Shown here: one piece after another, positions 46,606 to 57,672 of the stretch
Position numbering within the stretch: position 1 is the first letter of the stretch
Layout of the letters: the number at the start of each line of letters is the position of its first letter
From: Syncephalastrum monosporum B8922
Lineage: Eukaryota; Mucoromycota; Mucoromycetes; Mucorales; Syncephalastraceae
Reading direction: 5' to 3'
NCBI GenBank assembly: GCA_000697355.1
Contig: JNEN01000817.1
Span: forward strand, 113,531 to 177,530
DNA: 64,000 bases
Notes under the pieces: model-generated
Seen by the model: only the letters and a program-made list of their open reading frames with translations
Databases searched by the model: none
What the model was told of the DNA's origin: nothing
Position numbers and translations under genes: made by a program

Positions 46606-46615
46606 TATCACTAAT

Positions 46616-46638
46616 ACAGCTACTCCAAAAGTAGCTGT
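46616..46638. other. Perfect 9-bp hairpin
   Basis: ACAGCTACT (46616-46624), loop CCAAA, AGTAGCTGT (46630-46638). Next to the tRNA-like arm. Function unknown. Confidence 0.6.
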
Positions 46639-47317
46639 AAAAAGAAAATAGGAGGTTGTTTATCTACTGATTTAATGTGTTTTATAAACAAGGCAAACCT
46701 CCCGCGACTATTTTTCTTCTCTTTCTTCCTTGCGCTCTACATCCGTCTTCTTTGCCATGAATGCGGCGGCCGTGCCTGCTTCCGAGTCAACTTAGGACGC
46801 TCCTCGGAGGTAGAACTAGCAAAAAAAAAAACACTACCTTCTTCGGCGTGTAAGAAAATCCATTGTTTAGCCTCTGTTGGCACGATCATTCTCAAGCTGT
46901 TGTTCCTGTCCGCAGGGTCTGATATATCCTAAACAACCCCACAGGGCTGCTCAAAAAATTGATGAGACACTTGCTAATATGTGGTCCAGTATATATTGCA
47001 CACATGGATGAGAAAGAGACGCAATTCGCTATATTGTAGCGCTCGACATCATGGGCACAGGGCCTTCGGTAGATAATGTCTCTAACAGCGTTTCAGACCC
47101 ACACATACGAACACCAAACGATGTGCATATCCTAGCCAAGGTATAGTTATCAGGTTATCTGAAAGGAGCGACCCTTGTTGCGCATCGCACCATCAGGTCC
47201 ACACTGCGTTTTACTCGCATACAAGATGAGGATAACGGTGTATCAAGTACAGGTAGAGCGAGGCCCTCCCAGCATGAGTGTATAGAGAGAAAGATAGAGG
47301 CGACTAGTTTAATGCTT
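46639..47317. other. Spacer downstream of the oxysterol-binding protein gene
   Basis: About 680 bases with no convincing gene. The open frame at 46675-46932 is phenylalanine/leucine-rich from a T-rich tract and not supported. Confidence 0.45.
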
Positions 47318-49009
47318 TTACTGTTGGACTGTATGCTTTGCAAAGACAAGCTCTTGAATGCGCTCCTTCGCCTTGGCAGGATCGTTGAAATCGATGCTAT
47401 GAATATATGTGAGCGGACCCTCTTCTTTCTATAAACAAAACGCATGTGCGTTTCTCACCTTGCAAAGCCCTTGATTTTATAATCGTCGTTGGACTGGTCA
47501 AAGAAAAGCGGGCGCCATTCGATACCTTCTTCGTCTCGTGCCCGCGCCTTGGATCTCTGGTCGTCCTCGACGGTCGTCTTTTCGTTGGTGGCCGTGTCCA
47601 TGTCGCGGCTCTTGATCGCTTGTGTTACTTTCTCCCAAAGTCTAAACCACGAGACAAATAGAAATTAGGGTGTTGACAGCATAACGCATGGGCTGCCTTT
47701 CATCCGGAGGTCCTTACCTTCGGGACTCATAAGTGTCCTGTTCCGCTTCGGGCACCACGATCTTTGGACAGATATTTGACGTCTTGACGTCAAACAGGAT
47801 ATCTTTGTTGGATGTCTTGTTTCCATAAAAGTGTTAGCCAAACCCTCTTTTTCCATCCCCAAAAATTAAAAAGCCTACCTTGCAGTTTTTGATATAGAGT
47901 TCGTTGGACCATTGTCCAGAAATTTCACACAGTACTTCCTGTGTGGATTCCTTCTTGATTTTGCCGACGACCGAATTCCATTGACCGGAAAAGAAGCCCT
48001 TCAGGGTTGATGTCAGATGAGGAAAATCAGACCAAAAACAATGTGTATATCTCTACCTTGGTCTTGAAGTCGAGATCGCATGCCAGATCAGAAGTAACGC
48101 ATCTCACTTTGCAGCTGTCGCCGAGCTCCATGGTCATGGTACCGAACCTAAAGGCAAGGAGCAGGATAGGTTAGACATGGTTCTACAAGGGCAGAGCACA
48201 AGATGACTTTACAGGATGCCTCGGCCATAGATGTTGGGCATGGTGATCTCATAGCGTTCATTGTGTCTATTGGTGAGGATGACGTGGGATTCGCCTTGCA
48301 TGATTGTAGCGACGCTGTTGCCGAGGAATTTTGATTTGGGTCGAATATCGCCTTCAATCAGAATATGGTGGTCCGGGCAGCTGTAGAAATAAGACGACAC
48401 AGGCGGATGATGCGACACCTGTTCAGACAGGTAGAATGCTTCCGAGCCGTCTTCGTATTGGTATCGGCACCGAAAGTATTCGCCCAGCACGGGATTGTAT
48501 GGCTTTTTCACGCCCTATTTGAGGAGAGCTTAGCACGCGATGCGATACACACCCAAGCGATTTTTTGATCATTGTACCTTGGGTTTAATATGCCATCCGG
48601 AAAGGAAGTACCGCAGCACGGTGATGAAACGTTCGAGAGGATCTTCGATGGACCCGGCGCTGCGGTGTCAAAAGATAAGGTAAGCTCAGGTTCGGTGGAG
48701 GGTCTCCTCGATGGACTCCTTACTTCAGGATCAAATCGCTGTGGGACATGAAGTCAGTAATGCGCTCTAACATGCTTCTAGGCTCCAGCACAAAGGTGGG
48801 CAGAGTCACGCGATGCTATCGATGCAGGCATGAGCGAAGAGGTTGGGGATGAGTCAGTAGAAAGGAGAAGAGTAAATACAAGGAGCAATGGTTACCAGGT
48901 CCATGCCTTTCGTCAGCTGGGACGCAATGTTCAGAAGGATGCTACGAGAGCCCTCCTCCAGTTCCTCGGTCGAGTTGGGATCACCTGCCGAATTCTTGCT
49001 CGACATCAT
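47318..49009 (-). CDS. Oxysterol-binding protein homologue (Osh6/Osh7-like)
   Basis: Lipid-transfer protein working at membrane contact sites; Osh6/7 members move phosphatidylserine against PI4P. Nine exons, the first at 48896-49009 and the last ending at the TAA 47318-47320, encode about 386 residues. The ligand-binding domain makes up nearly the whole protein, with no PH or ankyrin region, as in short Osh proteins. Motifs in order: TLPTFVLEPRSMLERITDFM, FLSGWHIKPKGVKKPYNPVLGE, the family signature EQVSHHPPVS, KSKFLGNS, PNIYGRGILFG, KGFFSGQWNSV, LCEISGQWS, and SRRLWEKVTQAI. The LPTFVLEPRSMLER and K-P-K-G-V-K-K-P blocks resemble Osh6/7 more than Kes1. The two adjacent in-frame ATGs at 49004-49009 are the first in the leader. 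Confidence 0.9.
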
Positions 49010-49180
49010 CTCTTATGGAAAGAAGTAAAATAGAAAGGCAAAGAGAGAAATAGTATCCCTGGGGGAGGATTTCCTGTCCTGTGAACTGAACGCGCGCGTG
49101 CGGACAGAGCTGGCTGAATCACTTGGAAAGGCAACGTGGTCTGAGTGCGAATTGTGCCTATATAAAAACGATTCTACTCT

Positions 49181-49468
49181 ATGGACAAAATTTTACCGCA
49201 CCCTACCAAGCTCCAGGATCCTTCAGCTACTAACCCAGCTGCTGCGCGTATCATAGCAGTCCAAAATGGTAGGTCTTTACTACCACTACTAAAACCATCC
49301 TTGCTGTAGTCTATGGAAGAATGTGCAGGAATCCTTTCAAAAAGATGTTGGATCTCCGCATCAAATCCGTACCTATACTGTATGGCATTTCGCCTAAAGC
49401 GTCGCAGCGCTATTTTTGACAAACTGCCTGACGTGCAGAACATTCTGCCCGCGAAAAAAATAAAATAA
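49181..49468 (+). CDS. Possible 75-residue protein, two exons
   Basis: Candidate small gene in the spacer between the oxysterol-binding protein and Kre9-like genes. Exon 1 (49181-49268) and exon 2 (49329-49468) join through GTAGGT...CAG in phase. The product begins MDKILPHPTKLQDPSATNP, contains AARIIAVQNG and NPYLYCMAFRLKRRSAIFDK, and ends PAKKIK. A plus-strand TATATAAAAA lies at 49160-49169, rather close to the ATG. No family is recognised. A 158-codon minus-strand open frame covers the same DNA, so strand assignment is uncertain. Confidence 0.3.
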
Positions 49469-49672
49469 AATAAAAATACAGGCCGACCCCGTCGGTTCGG
49501 TGTGACCCAAGAATGCGCACAAATATGTACGGTATACAACAGGCTCCAATGGGTCCATAACTGGGGGGTAGCTATGCAATCACAGCCTATGTTTGTTTGC
49601 TGGTATGTCTTGCTCAAGGTAAAAACACCAGCAAGACCGAGTAAAACCATGTCTCACGTCAAGTTGGACAGA

Positions 49673-49680
49673 TATAAAAA
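49673..49680 (+). promoter_or_regulatory. TATA box of the Kre9/Knh1-like gene
   Basis: TATAAAAA, 43 bases upstream of the initiator ATG at 49724-49726. Confidence 0.55.
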
Positions 49681-49723
49681 AAGCACCATCCTTGACCTAG
49701 GATAGCCATACACAAGACGCACA

Positions 49724-50215
49724 ATGGTACTTTTCAAATCGGTTTTACTGGCTGCATTGAGTCTGGGCGGTCTGGTGCACGCACAGGATGGTAGCGTTTA
49801 TCGCTCTGGTAAAGCTCTTTGGCTGACACGCCCTTGATTGGCATACTCACTCCTGCACAGATATTCTTTATCCCACTGAAGACACTGTATGGCATGTGGG
49901 CGAGCACGTCAATGTCGTAAGTTCACTTCTTTCCTCTGTTATCAAACCGCATCCCGTGCATGCGCTAAGGATGATCCTCTGCAGACTTTCCGGGATGTCA
50001 AAGCATCACCGGACGACACGGTGACGTTGTTCTTTGCAGACGATCGAGGTGACACGCTCGCAGGTGGCCCGCTCTCGGAAAACGTGTTCCACTTTACTGT
50101 ACCTCAGGGCGCCGTCAGCAAAGGGCAGGACGGCAAGTCGCTCCTGCTCGCTGTTCACCGCAACCACTTTTATTTGAGCTCGGTCGATGCTGTCAATGTT
50201 CGCGTCGTTTCGTAG
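49724..50215 (+). CDS. Secreted Kre9/Knh1-like cell-wall protein
   Basis: Small secreted beta-sandwich protein with the N-terminal fold of yeast Kre9/Knh1, a domain common in fungal GPI or wall proteins. Three exons (49724-49808, 49861-49916, 49985-50215) encode 123 residues. Residues 1-20 are a typical signal peptide (hydrophobic LLAALSLGGLVHA, cleavage before QDG). The mature part opens with the family hallmark ILYPTEDTVWHVGEHVNV. Alternating beta strands follow (TVTLFFADDRG, NVFHFTVPQG, SLLLAVHR, FYLSSVDAVNVRVV). There is no Ser/Thr-rich tail or GPI signal, so it is probably soluble in the wall or medium. The family call rests on the V-W-x-V-G-E-x-V-x-V motif and size. Confidence 0.75.
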
Positions 50216-50303
50216 CTACCTACAACTGCATACAAGTTTAAAATAAAATCATCTAGCATCGTTTCTTTTTGTTATCATCTATCCAAACTAGAAAGATTTT
50301 TGC

Positions 50304-51389
50304 ATGGGCGACGCGCTATTGCGACGAGGTACTGCACCATTTCAGACAACTGAACATCTTTCAGTAACATCACTGCAGATCTTGCTCAGGTTTTGATTGA
50401 CTTCTGCAAGTATTCCATTCTACCATGACATTCCTCAACTAATGTCGTACGGTGTGCATTCGATAGTGAAGACATGGATCCATCAAATTTTGTATCAGCG
50501 CGCCGTCTACCCGCCTGGTAAATAAAGTCATTTGTGGGTGGTGCGAACACGTATTTCATTTCATGCTCACGCGTTTTTCGAAGAGATCTTTGAGCCGCGG
50601 AAAAAATACGACGTACCGATCCATGTCGCAGTCTTCCCTGACTTGGTGAACTACATTGACGAGTTTGTCAAGGCAGTGCACGATCCTCTCATCCACGTAA
50701 GTAAATAAAATATCCAGTCAAGAATGAGCGCATTCACTGTTCATAATATATCGTTAGGGCGACTGCAAGATGGTCGCGCTCACTATCCAGACGCAAGAGC
50801 AACGCACACTCGAGCGTTTCGTGTTTGAGATGGATTCACTTCTTCCGACGGCGCAGGTTCCACCAAAGACTGTTTTGGACAGGTAATCGACTCCACCGAG
50901 GCCACGTATTTCTCGGCGTAACCCTTTGCTCTTGCAGTGGATCCACCGTCGGGCTTGCCGACGTAGAGCAATACCTGCGTGCAGCCCTCCTCCGTATCTG
51001 CGCCTCGCCCACCCTGCTTTCCCCTGTCACTCCCTGTTGCACCTTTTATTTATCTATTGAGACGAAACAAGGCCCACCAGCCGACCAAGGCACGGACGCT
51101 CGTGCACCGAGCCAGGTAAAAAGAAAAATATAAGCAGTAGCGTTATTATCTACTAACCCCTCCTCCCCAGAGCCAGATGGGTGATTGGATACCCTCGCCT
51201 GATCAGGCGACCTATGCGAAGTTGATCCCATTGCAGACTATACCAGCTGATGCTTTCAAGGTAAGTCCAGGAACAACTGCATTCTGATATCTAAGCAGAT
51301 ATGTACAGATCAATACATATGTGATGGAGGCTGTGAAGAAAGGCAAGGGCAAGCAGACAGCCGCCACTTCAGCACCACACGAGAGATAA
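50304..51389 (+). CDS. REV7: Rev7/MAD2L2, HORMA-domain subunit of DNA polymerase zeta
   Basis: Adaptor of translesion polymerase zeta; HORMA proteins close a safety belt around a partner peptide such as Rev3. Eight exons (50304-50328, 50379-50405, 50467-50517, 50584-50696, 50758-50882, 50938-51115, 51171-51260, 51309-51389) encode 229 residues, close to human REV7 (211). Recognised blocks: DLAQVLIDFLKTWIHQILYQ then RAVYPPEIFEPRKKYDVPIH, FPDLVNYIDEFVKAV, TLERFVFEMD, VEQYLRAALLRI, CCTFYLSIET, and the C-terminal YAKLIPLQTIPADAFKINTYV safety-belt region. Intron 2 (50406-50466) must begin GC (T|GCAAGT) to give the F-L-K helix; any GT donor breaks the frame. The first exon is short and its start less certain. 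Confidence 0.85.
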
Positions 51390-51653
51390 ATTGCGTACTT
51401 TTTCATTATATAACACTGTGATATTTACAATGCACAAGAGGCTGTGGGGAAGGAAGGAGAGGGGTGTGGTATGGGTGTGTGAATCGAGTATGTGACGAAA
51501 GGGAGGATGATGTTTTAACGTGAGTCCTTGTGTGTGTGTGTATGTGACTCTGTGCGTGTACGGATGATGAAGGATGTTGTGTTTGATATGTATGCTGTTC
51601 TCTCTCTTTTTCGTTTTCGTTTCTAGTCGTTCCGCATTGTGATGGTCTGTTGT
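51390..51653. other. Convergent spacer REV7 / Mdm31-32
   Basis: Contains GT-rich sequence (51470-51560) and TATATAACACTGTGATA after the REV7 stop. No gene seen. Confidence 0.5.
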
Positions 51654-53951
51654 TTACTCGGCAGTGGTGCCGAGATAGCTCCAAAAACCACGCGTGGTGC
51701 CCATCATGTCGTGGATACTAACCAGATTGCGCAGCATTTCACGCAGACTCCAAAAACCGATCCGCTTGAGTCGCCGATTGCGTTCCTGCTGATCCACTGT
51801 CAAGTCCACGAAACCACGACTGAGCTGCTCCGACATGTGATCGATCAATGTTGAATCGTATGCCGTCCAGGAGCCATCAAAGTTGCTCAGATCCATCACG
51901 ACACGGCATTTGATGGGCACAATAGTCTTGTTGCGGTTGATGTAGGCCACAACGGGGCGGACCATGGCGGCCGAGAGATAGCTCAGATCGGGTGTCGTCA
52001 TCGGCACAGACGCTTTGCTGTCCTTGAATCGGAAGTCCACGTCCATGACGAACTTCTTGGGTTCCTCGCGCCGCTCATGACGCGTCTGCTGCTGACCTTG
52101 ACCGCCAACCACGAGAATGTCGTCACTGTTGCCTGCGCCCAGAATCACCGGTTGGGGCAGTTCGATGCTGTCCGTCAGTTCATAAACGAGCTTTCGCAGT
52201 AGCTCACTCGAATCGGCTTCGGAGGCTTCTTGGGGGATATAAATGTCGGCACAGGTGTCAACCGTTCCAGAGGTGATCCAACCCGCAGGCCCTTGTACGC
52301 CGCGGTTAATGTGGTCGATGCTCACACCATCGATCCGCAATCGAGACTGAATGTGTGTCAGTTACGTTTCCATTACGCCACGCCTTCCTTCGCTTACCTT
52401 GCGCTTGTAACCTTGCTTACGCATACCCATATCTGTCAAGACGCCAAATTGTTCCGTCTCACCACCCACAACGACACCATTGGGATCCGGCTTGGCAAAG
52501 GGCGAGTAGTGATAGATATCATGGCTGCGGAACATGCCTTTCTTGGAGTCGATATGGCCCGATTGTGCGAGGACGCTCTTTTCGAGTTGGGGCGTATGCA
52601 CGCTGAAAAGACATTTGTCGAATGCACCGACGATGGAGGTCGCGCAAAGGATATCGTAGAAGAACCTACGCTGAACAGTGAGCGAATGTCACCCTTGACA
52701 CCGCTTCACTTACCATTGCTTTCTAAACTTGTCCAATTGCGCCTGAAAGATGGAGACAGGATAAGGCCGGAAGCCATTGGGCTGGTATACAGTAACGAGC
52801 AGGTCTTCGAGGGTAAATTTGTCCAGTTCAAAGTCGCCGGGCGTGTACTTGTGGCGCGCCGCGACAGGGTCATACGTGCTATTCCACCGCACATGGCGAC
52901 GATCGACGACGCCACGCACGCCCTTCACGTCCGCGCTCTGGACAAGGCCTTTGCCGTCCATCCATCGCATAAGACTGAGCGTGACTTCCACGCGATCGAG
53001 CTTTAAATCAAACCACATGTGCGTCCTGAGCACCTCATTGTCCTTCTCGTCGTCGTCAAGATGCACTCCTGCGAGCGGGTCATCGTCGTTGACGGGTTGC
53101 AGCTCGAGCAGGTCGTCGGCGTCGTTGGTGAGAAGCGCATGGCGTTCAAATTTTTCACGTTCGGAGCGCGGCATGCGGTAAATATGCACGTGATTGAAAC
53201 GGATCTTGCCGTCCTTCCAATTGGGTAAAATGGCCGAGTCGAATACAACGATGGCACCCGTCGCTGAGGTGAGATACCGCCCGACCCTGTATGCGATCCA
53301 TTCCTGGAACTGGAGCGAGTTGGCCGTCCACAGGATCAGGCTGACAAAGCTCGTCGTGCCCACCAAGAGCCACAGGCTCTGTCCGAGAAAGAGCCACGAG
53401 AAAAGGGCGGTGATATCGTTGAGCGTCCACGGGCGCATCTGGCGCATCAGTGGATACTTTATCCGGATCTTCCAGCGCTCGAGGAAGCCACGTGCTTGGG
53501 CCATGAGCTCAGCTTTGCTGGGACGGTGCGGGAGATGCGGCATGGGCTGTTGTTGCGAGCTGTTTGAATGCATGCACCGGCGCTGGACAAGGACTGGCTT
53601 ATAAAAGGCGGGCCGTCGCCGGCGCGGGTCGAGGACGTGGTGCTTCTGCTCAGTCACCCAGTCGCGCATATGCTGCTTAGCAACCGACGCGCGGCCATAC
53701 GCTGCCTCAAACGCTTTGAGATACAGCTCCTCGAGCATATGACGCAGCGTCCGCGGACGAGGGCTCATATGCGTGGGTGCGGCTGAAGAATGGAAGATAG
53801 CGGCTGCTTTGGGAGTCGGTGTCGAACAGCAGAGGGAATCGACGTTGTAAGCGACGAGTGTACTCGGTCCGAGGAGAAACTGACGTCGTGTCTTTGCAAA
53901 CAAGAAGGACTGCTGCCACCTTGGGCCGAGCAGTGCTTTGCGAAGTGTCAT
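51654..53951 (-). CDS. MDM31: Mdm31/Mdm32-family mitochondrial inner-membrane protein
   Basis: Inner-membrane protein needed for mitochondrial shape and lipid homeostasis. Three exons (52714-53951, 52398-52665, 51654-52346) encode 732 residues. The basic N-terminus (LRKALLGPRWQQSFLFAKTRR) is a presequence. A membrane helix (about 190-215, LFLGQSLWLLVGTTSFVSLI) precedes the conserved intermembrane-space domain. That domain includes GAIVVFDSAILPNWKDGKIRF, WFDLKLDRVEVTLSLMRWMDGKG, VKGVRGVVDRRHVRWN, FELDKFTLEDLLVTVYQPNGFRP, FFYDILCATSIVGAFDKCLFSVH, the later IDGVSIDHINRG and GPAGWITSGTVD, and VMDVDFRFKDSKA. The C-terminus is hydrophobic/aromatic. Yeast has two paralogues (Mdm31 and Mdm32) and I cannot say which this is closer to. 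Confidence 0.88.
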
Positions 53952-54482
53952 TCCCTCGACTGATCTGCCAACAGTTGAATGTCAAACAAGATCCGAGAAA
54001 ACACAGACCACCGGCAGAACACCCCCCAGCTTCCTTTTCCAAAGTTCTTCTGTCGGAGTACAAAAATGAGAAAAAAAAGGTCTCGCTTATCGAAAAGGCA
54101 TCACATGACCACATGATAGCCCCACCGTAACCACCTTGTCTACCCCGTTGAACTGGCTTGCTGTCAGATTATTCTACATTCTGCTACTGTACAAGTAAAG
54201 CTGATATGTTGCGTCAGACAGGTTGTATTTCGCATACTTCAAAAGGGCAAGATGGCGTAATGTGCACCAAAACTAGACGCCGACGAATGGACAAGATACG
54301 CCGATAAGTACATCAAAACTTTTTATATTTTAAAGTGTCGAGCATAAAACAGTGACAAGCTCATGTATCTATACACATTGTAATGAAGGTATATGCACGC
54401 AGCAGAGAAAGAATAAATACAGCAGTAGTATTCGTCGGCCGATGGCCACTACTGAAAACGATATGGACGAGGACTCATGACC
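53952..54482. other. Spacer between Mdm31/32 and permease genes
   Basis: 530 bases including the Mdm31/32 promoter side and the permease 3' flank (AATAAA-type signals near 54411-54417). No gene seen. Confidence 0.5.
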
Positions 54483-56636
54483 TTATTCACCATCGATAGT
54501 CTGCAAAGGACCTTTGTATGTCTTGCGCCCAAATGCATACCAAAAGACCGTAGCAAATAGAACAGTGGCACCCAGCATCAGGCAAGACCAGTTCATCGTT
54601 TCTGGAGCGACAGGATTCACGGACGGGAAGCAGAGAATAATGCTGAAGAAGATGATCCATAGCACGGCGACGCAGTTGATGGGAATGCTCCACTTTCCAA
54701 GATTGAAAGGTCCCTTCATATTTTCCAATAGCAATGAGTTGGGGTCAATGTCGACGAGATAAAATGAAGATATACCTTCGCCATGTCATGGCGCTTCCAT
54801 ATCAGGCGGCAGAAATAGGGCATACCGTATGCGATGTTGACGGCGATCACGGCAGTGCTCATAATAGCAGACCAGTAAACAGAACTACCAAAAGACTTGA
54901 AAAACGCGAGCGTTAATACCAAACGCAACAGAAGGGTGTGATTATTAAAGTTACCGGCATAATGACAATGGTACAGATAACGGCCTGAAGGATCAGGATG
55001 CGCAATGGGATCTTGCGGTCGCCGTGCAGCTTGTACCAGAACTTGGCAAAGGGAATACATTCGTCTCTGGCCATGGACCAAATCATTTGGGCTGAAGCAA
55101 GCATTGAGTTACATAGAGAGCCAAACTGGGTCACCATTAAGATGACAAGGAAAAAGGCGGTCAGGGATTGATTGGTGGAACGCAAAAAGAGCGTGGCAAC
55201 TGGCATTGTGGAAGTCTGGAGCTCCTCGACGTCCTGGATCGAAAATAGAGTGGCAATACAAAGAACAATACCCTGCAGAATGGCTCCGAGGACGGATATG
55301 ATAATGCCGCGCGGTCCAGTGACGTCTGCGCGCTTCGTACCCTCGGCAATCTGAGCACTGAGATAAAGTTTGTGAGGGATATATCATAGTCATCTACCGC
55401 CGACATACCCGCATTCATAACCAATAAGGGTCCATCCTGCCTGCAGCAGACCCAAGAGGAAAGCAAGGCCCGAGTTCTGGTAACCAGTGGTGTTGGTAAA
55501 CGCTGTAAACACCCACTTTGCAGAGGGATGCGTCGGCGACATAACTGTTGATATCAGTTGCATGAGTTCACAGACGAACAAATGACATAAATATTGCATC
55601 TCAATACGTACCTGGCATACAGATAACCACAATGATGGTGCCAATGGTGACCCATATTACTGAAAATAAAAGTCATATCAATATATCCATTTGTTGCTCA
55701 AGCTGGATTCGCTTGCGTGTGCCTTCTTACCCATAAATTTGTTGAGGTAAGCTGAAAACTTGAGACCGAGGTAGTTATATGCTACACCAACTATCAGAAA
55801 CAGGATGTAGAGACCGACATTGGCGCCTTGGTTTTCAATTTGGTTCTCGTTCAGAACATTAGCAATAGCTATGCATATCGGATAACGTGTCAGTTTAGCA
55901 TAAAAAAGAAATATGAAGCTAGTATTCTTACCTATGACGTACTCGCCCATGCTGTAGGCAAGGGTCATCGTGGCTGACAACAGACCAGCAACAAAGACAT
56001 AACCACATAACCATGCCATGACTGTGATAGATAGAATTAGATGGAGTTCTTCACAATAAAGAAGCGTGGTTGGCATGCATACCAGGTCCCCATTCTGGAC
56101 TGCTTAGCAAGTAGCACCAGGAATAAACACCTCCATTCACAGGATACGCTAGGGTGTCACATTTCAGTTTACATTATGTCTATAAGGTATTTTACTTTTA
56201 TGAAACCAACCTGAAAATACCTCGGCCATGCCGAGAGCGATACACATGATGAATGGAGAGACGCAAACGAAGCCCCAAAACAGCGACATGGGCCCGCCCG
56301 AAGCCATGGTGCCACCAAATCCGACAAGCCTGTAGGGTGATGGATGAATATTTGCTCACGTAGTAGACAATATAATATGGAAATACCAATTTGGCAAGAC
56401 GGCCATGGTAGAAAACGAAAAACCGGCCTGTACAAACAAGCTGATCTCACGATTGAATTCCTGTTTGTAACCGAGCTCTTGAAGTCGTTGGGCATCATAG
56501 TCTGTTGTCTCCGAATCGGTCGAGTGGGATCCCTTTTCGTCCGCGTACGTTACTGATGCTTTTTCGTCCTATTGAGAATAATCTCATCAGGCATTGCATT
56601 CATCACGAGCATATGTACACTACGGACCTTGGACAT
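54483..56636 (-). CDS. APC-family amino-acid/choline/GABA permease
   Basis: Plasma-membrane or vacuolar transporter of the amino acid-polyamine-choline family, most like the fungal Uga4/Hnm1 group. About eleven exons encode about 513 residues with twelve hydrophobic segments. The first exon is only nine bases (ATG TCC AAG, 56628-56636). It joins exon 2 (56397-56578), which ends in AGFSFSTMAVLPNW, and then GFGGTMASGGPMSLFWGFV, the conserved first helices. Further matches: ALGMAE and AYPVNGGVYSWCYLLSSPEW (the family's MAE-(I/V)-x-S-x-Y-P-x-x-G-G motif), AGWTLIGYECGAQIAEGTKRA, QMIWSMARDECIPFAKFW, and KGPFNLGKWSIPIN near the end. The last ends at TAA 54483-54485. Substrate cannot be fixed; the motif set favours GABA, choline or polyamine over general amino acids. 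Confidence 0.88.
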
Positions 56637-57579
56637 TATCAAAGTCAATATGCTAGAAAGAAGAAAGAAATGAAAGATCAGAGTACGAGAGCGATAGGAA
56701 GGCGCTTTATATGGCAAGACTACTGTCGCATTAATGCGTTGTCGTCCGTCGAGAAAATTAGGGAAAGGTATGGACACCCTATCACACCCTTCTTCGTATC
56801 GTGCGTATTCCTCTTCTTTCCCGATAAAGTACCAGTAGCGTACGGATGTTTTATTTTCCAAAAGATAATAGTGACAGAGTCAAATGAGAGATAAAACGAC
56901 AAAGTGATAAGCATTTTGGTGACTTTGGTGGGTTGCACAAAAAGACCGATATCATTCTTTTCCCTTGCATAACTTATTTATCTCACTTGTCTTTCTCTAA
57001 TCATTATCTTGCACTATTCTTGATGAACCTACCGATAGCCATCTCGAACATAAACAGGGTCTGATTACTATTCTAAAATCTTACTGGGCAGGGGATTAAC
57101 CTTGTTATACATCTTTTTCTTTTTCTCGCGATCGTTTTCGTCATTATTCACTGGCTAAAATGCGGCGTCCACTTCGTTGGTTCGCAACGCAATGTCTTTT
57201 AAAGTTCCTCTATGTATAAGGACTTATCGTAGCCCGGTCTGAGCCGAATGATTAGTTTACTATGTATGAAGGACACAAAGGAACTTACGTTTGTGCTGTG
57301 TCTGCTAGTTTTACGGTGACAATGATCAACTTTGTTTCCAACACAAAAGAGACATATAGGTACGCAGAAGAAGTGCAAGATATGGCACCCGTTTTGCAGG
57401 TACCATATGGATGTTAAGAACGCGATATATATATATGCTAGATATCTTTATACACTTGATTTATTCGCGTATTCGCAGAAATGCAAGAAAAGAAAAAGGT
57501 AGAGCAAAGCGGATTATAGAGCACGCGAGATCAAAGGGTTTGTAATTCTGTACAGCAATGGAGTATATAGGATGTGGCT
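56637..57579. other. Spacer upstream of the permease
   Basis: About 940 bases holding the permease promoter and the 3' flank of the next gene. Open frames seen here on both strands are short and without content. Confidence 0.45.
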
Positions 57580-57640
57580 TCAATGAGCGCCTTGACGTTG
57601 AGGCCTGCGTTGCCACGAACGATTCTGATGTTGTCTATTT

Positions 57641-57672
<32 letters not shown>

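Noticed and set aside
48896..49009. Apparent frameshift at the start of the oxysterol-binding protein gene
   Set aside because: Came from a misread line break; the exon is 114 bases and in frame from the ATG at 49009.
49174..49650. 158-codon minus-strand open frame
   Set aside because: No recognisable motif, stops inside a gene spacer, and overlaps a better spliced candidate on the other strand. Kept only as an uncertainty.
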